Assembly (NCBI GenBank): GCA_965237595.1
Contig: CBDEFY010000006.1
Coordinates: 124,001-188,000, forward strand
Source: UBA9611 sp965237595
Lineage (GTDB): Bacteria; Chloroflexota; Dehalococcoidia; Lucifugimonadales; UBA3495
DNA: 64,000 nucleotides
Reading direction: 5' to 3'
The notes beneath the pieces were generated by a model that worked only from the letters and a program-made list of their open reading frames with translations, was not told the DNA's origin and made no database searches. Positions within the stretch are counted from its first letter, which is position 1. Each line of letters starts with the position of its first letter. Positions 63,932-64,000 of the stretch are shown here, one piece after another. Both the position numbers and the translations under genes were made by a program.

Positions 63932-64000
63932 TGATTTCCTCGTTGTTGGCGTGGGCGCTGGCGGCTCCGGCGTCAATCTTACCAACTTTCCCCTTTGGAA

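Noticed and set aside
1..64000. CRISPR array
   Set aside because: No set of short, regularly spaced direct repeats with unique spacers was found; repeats seen are IS ends, att sites and palindromes.

Overview
The window looks like part of a Chloroflexota chromosome, most likely a SAR202 or Dehalococcoidia-like lineage. This is inferred from gene content: an F420-type luciferase-like oxidoreductase, a long two-domain ThyX, 2-oxoacid:ferredoxin oxidoreductase, and Thr/Pro-rich lipoproteins. No rRNA gene is present, so taxonomy cannot be confirmed here.

Layout. 1-11.9 kb is ordinary chromosome: a STAND ATPase/TPR protein, an alpha/beta hydrolase, an LLM oxidoreductase, MmgE/PrpD, a SirB1-type protein, an ECF sigma/anti-sigma pair, a small zinc protein plus a flavodoxin-like protein, and ThyX. 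12-17 kb is an accessory patch with a DUF4145-like gene, a frameshifted IS4/IS5-type transposase and the first of five near-identical IS3-family copies. 17-24.6 kb holds a 2-oxoacid metabolism block on the minus strand: an amber-interrupted TPP enzyme, lipoyl E2, KorB, KorA and E3. 25-28.9 kb holds the Tat translocase (tatA, tatC, tatB-like), an RlmD-Maf fusion and thioredoxin. At 28.95 kb there is a tRNA-Sec (anticodon UCA).

29.03-38.87 kb is an integrated element of about 9.8 kb. It is bounded by an 18-bp direct repeat made of the 3' end of the tRNA-Sec. It encodes integrase, an AlpA-type regulator, a primase/helicase, HK97-type capsid, prohead protease, portal and large terminase, and no recognisable tail, lysis or baseplate gene. 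This is the gene set of a capsid-forming phage satellite (cf-PICI-like) and is one of the two best candidates for something undescribed.

38.9-54.5 kb is a decaying region. IS insertions and nonsense codons have broken a lactonase, a type IV pilus locus (pilin, PilM/PilN), a GH114 enzyme, a lipoprotein, an MBL hydrolase, a phosphofructokinase and an alcohol dehydrogenase. Intact MOSC, serine hydrolase and dienelactone hydrolase genes lie among them.

55.7-63.2 kb is a haloalkane dehalogenase gene split by nested insertions: an IS3 copy, then an IS1595-family transposon (57445-62809). The transposon carries, translationally coupled to its transposase, a single-polypeptide restriction-modification enzyme (PD-(D/E)XK + N6-methylase + one specificity domain) and a small zinc-ribbon protein. 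The R-M gene is itself interrupted by the fifth IS3 copy. Removing that IS with one copy of its 3-bp target duplication restores one 834-codon reading frame. This is the second major candidate. The window ends with a TetR remnant and a MaoC-type hydratase.
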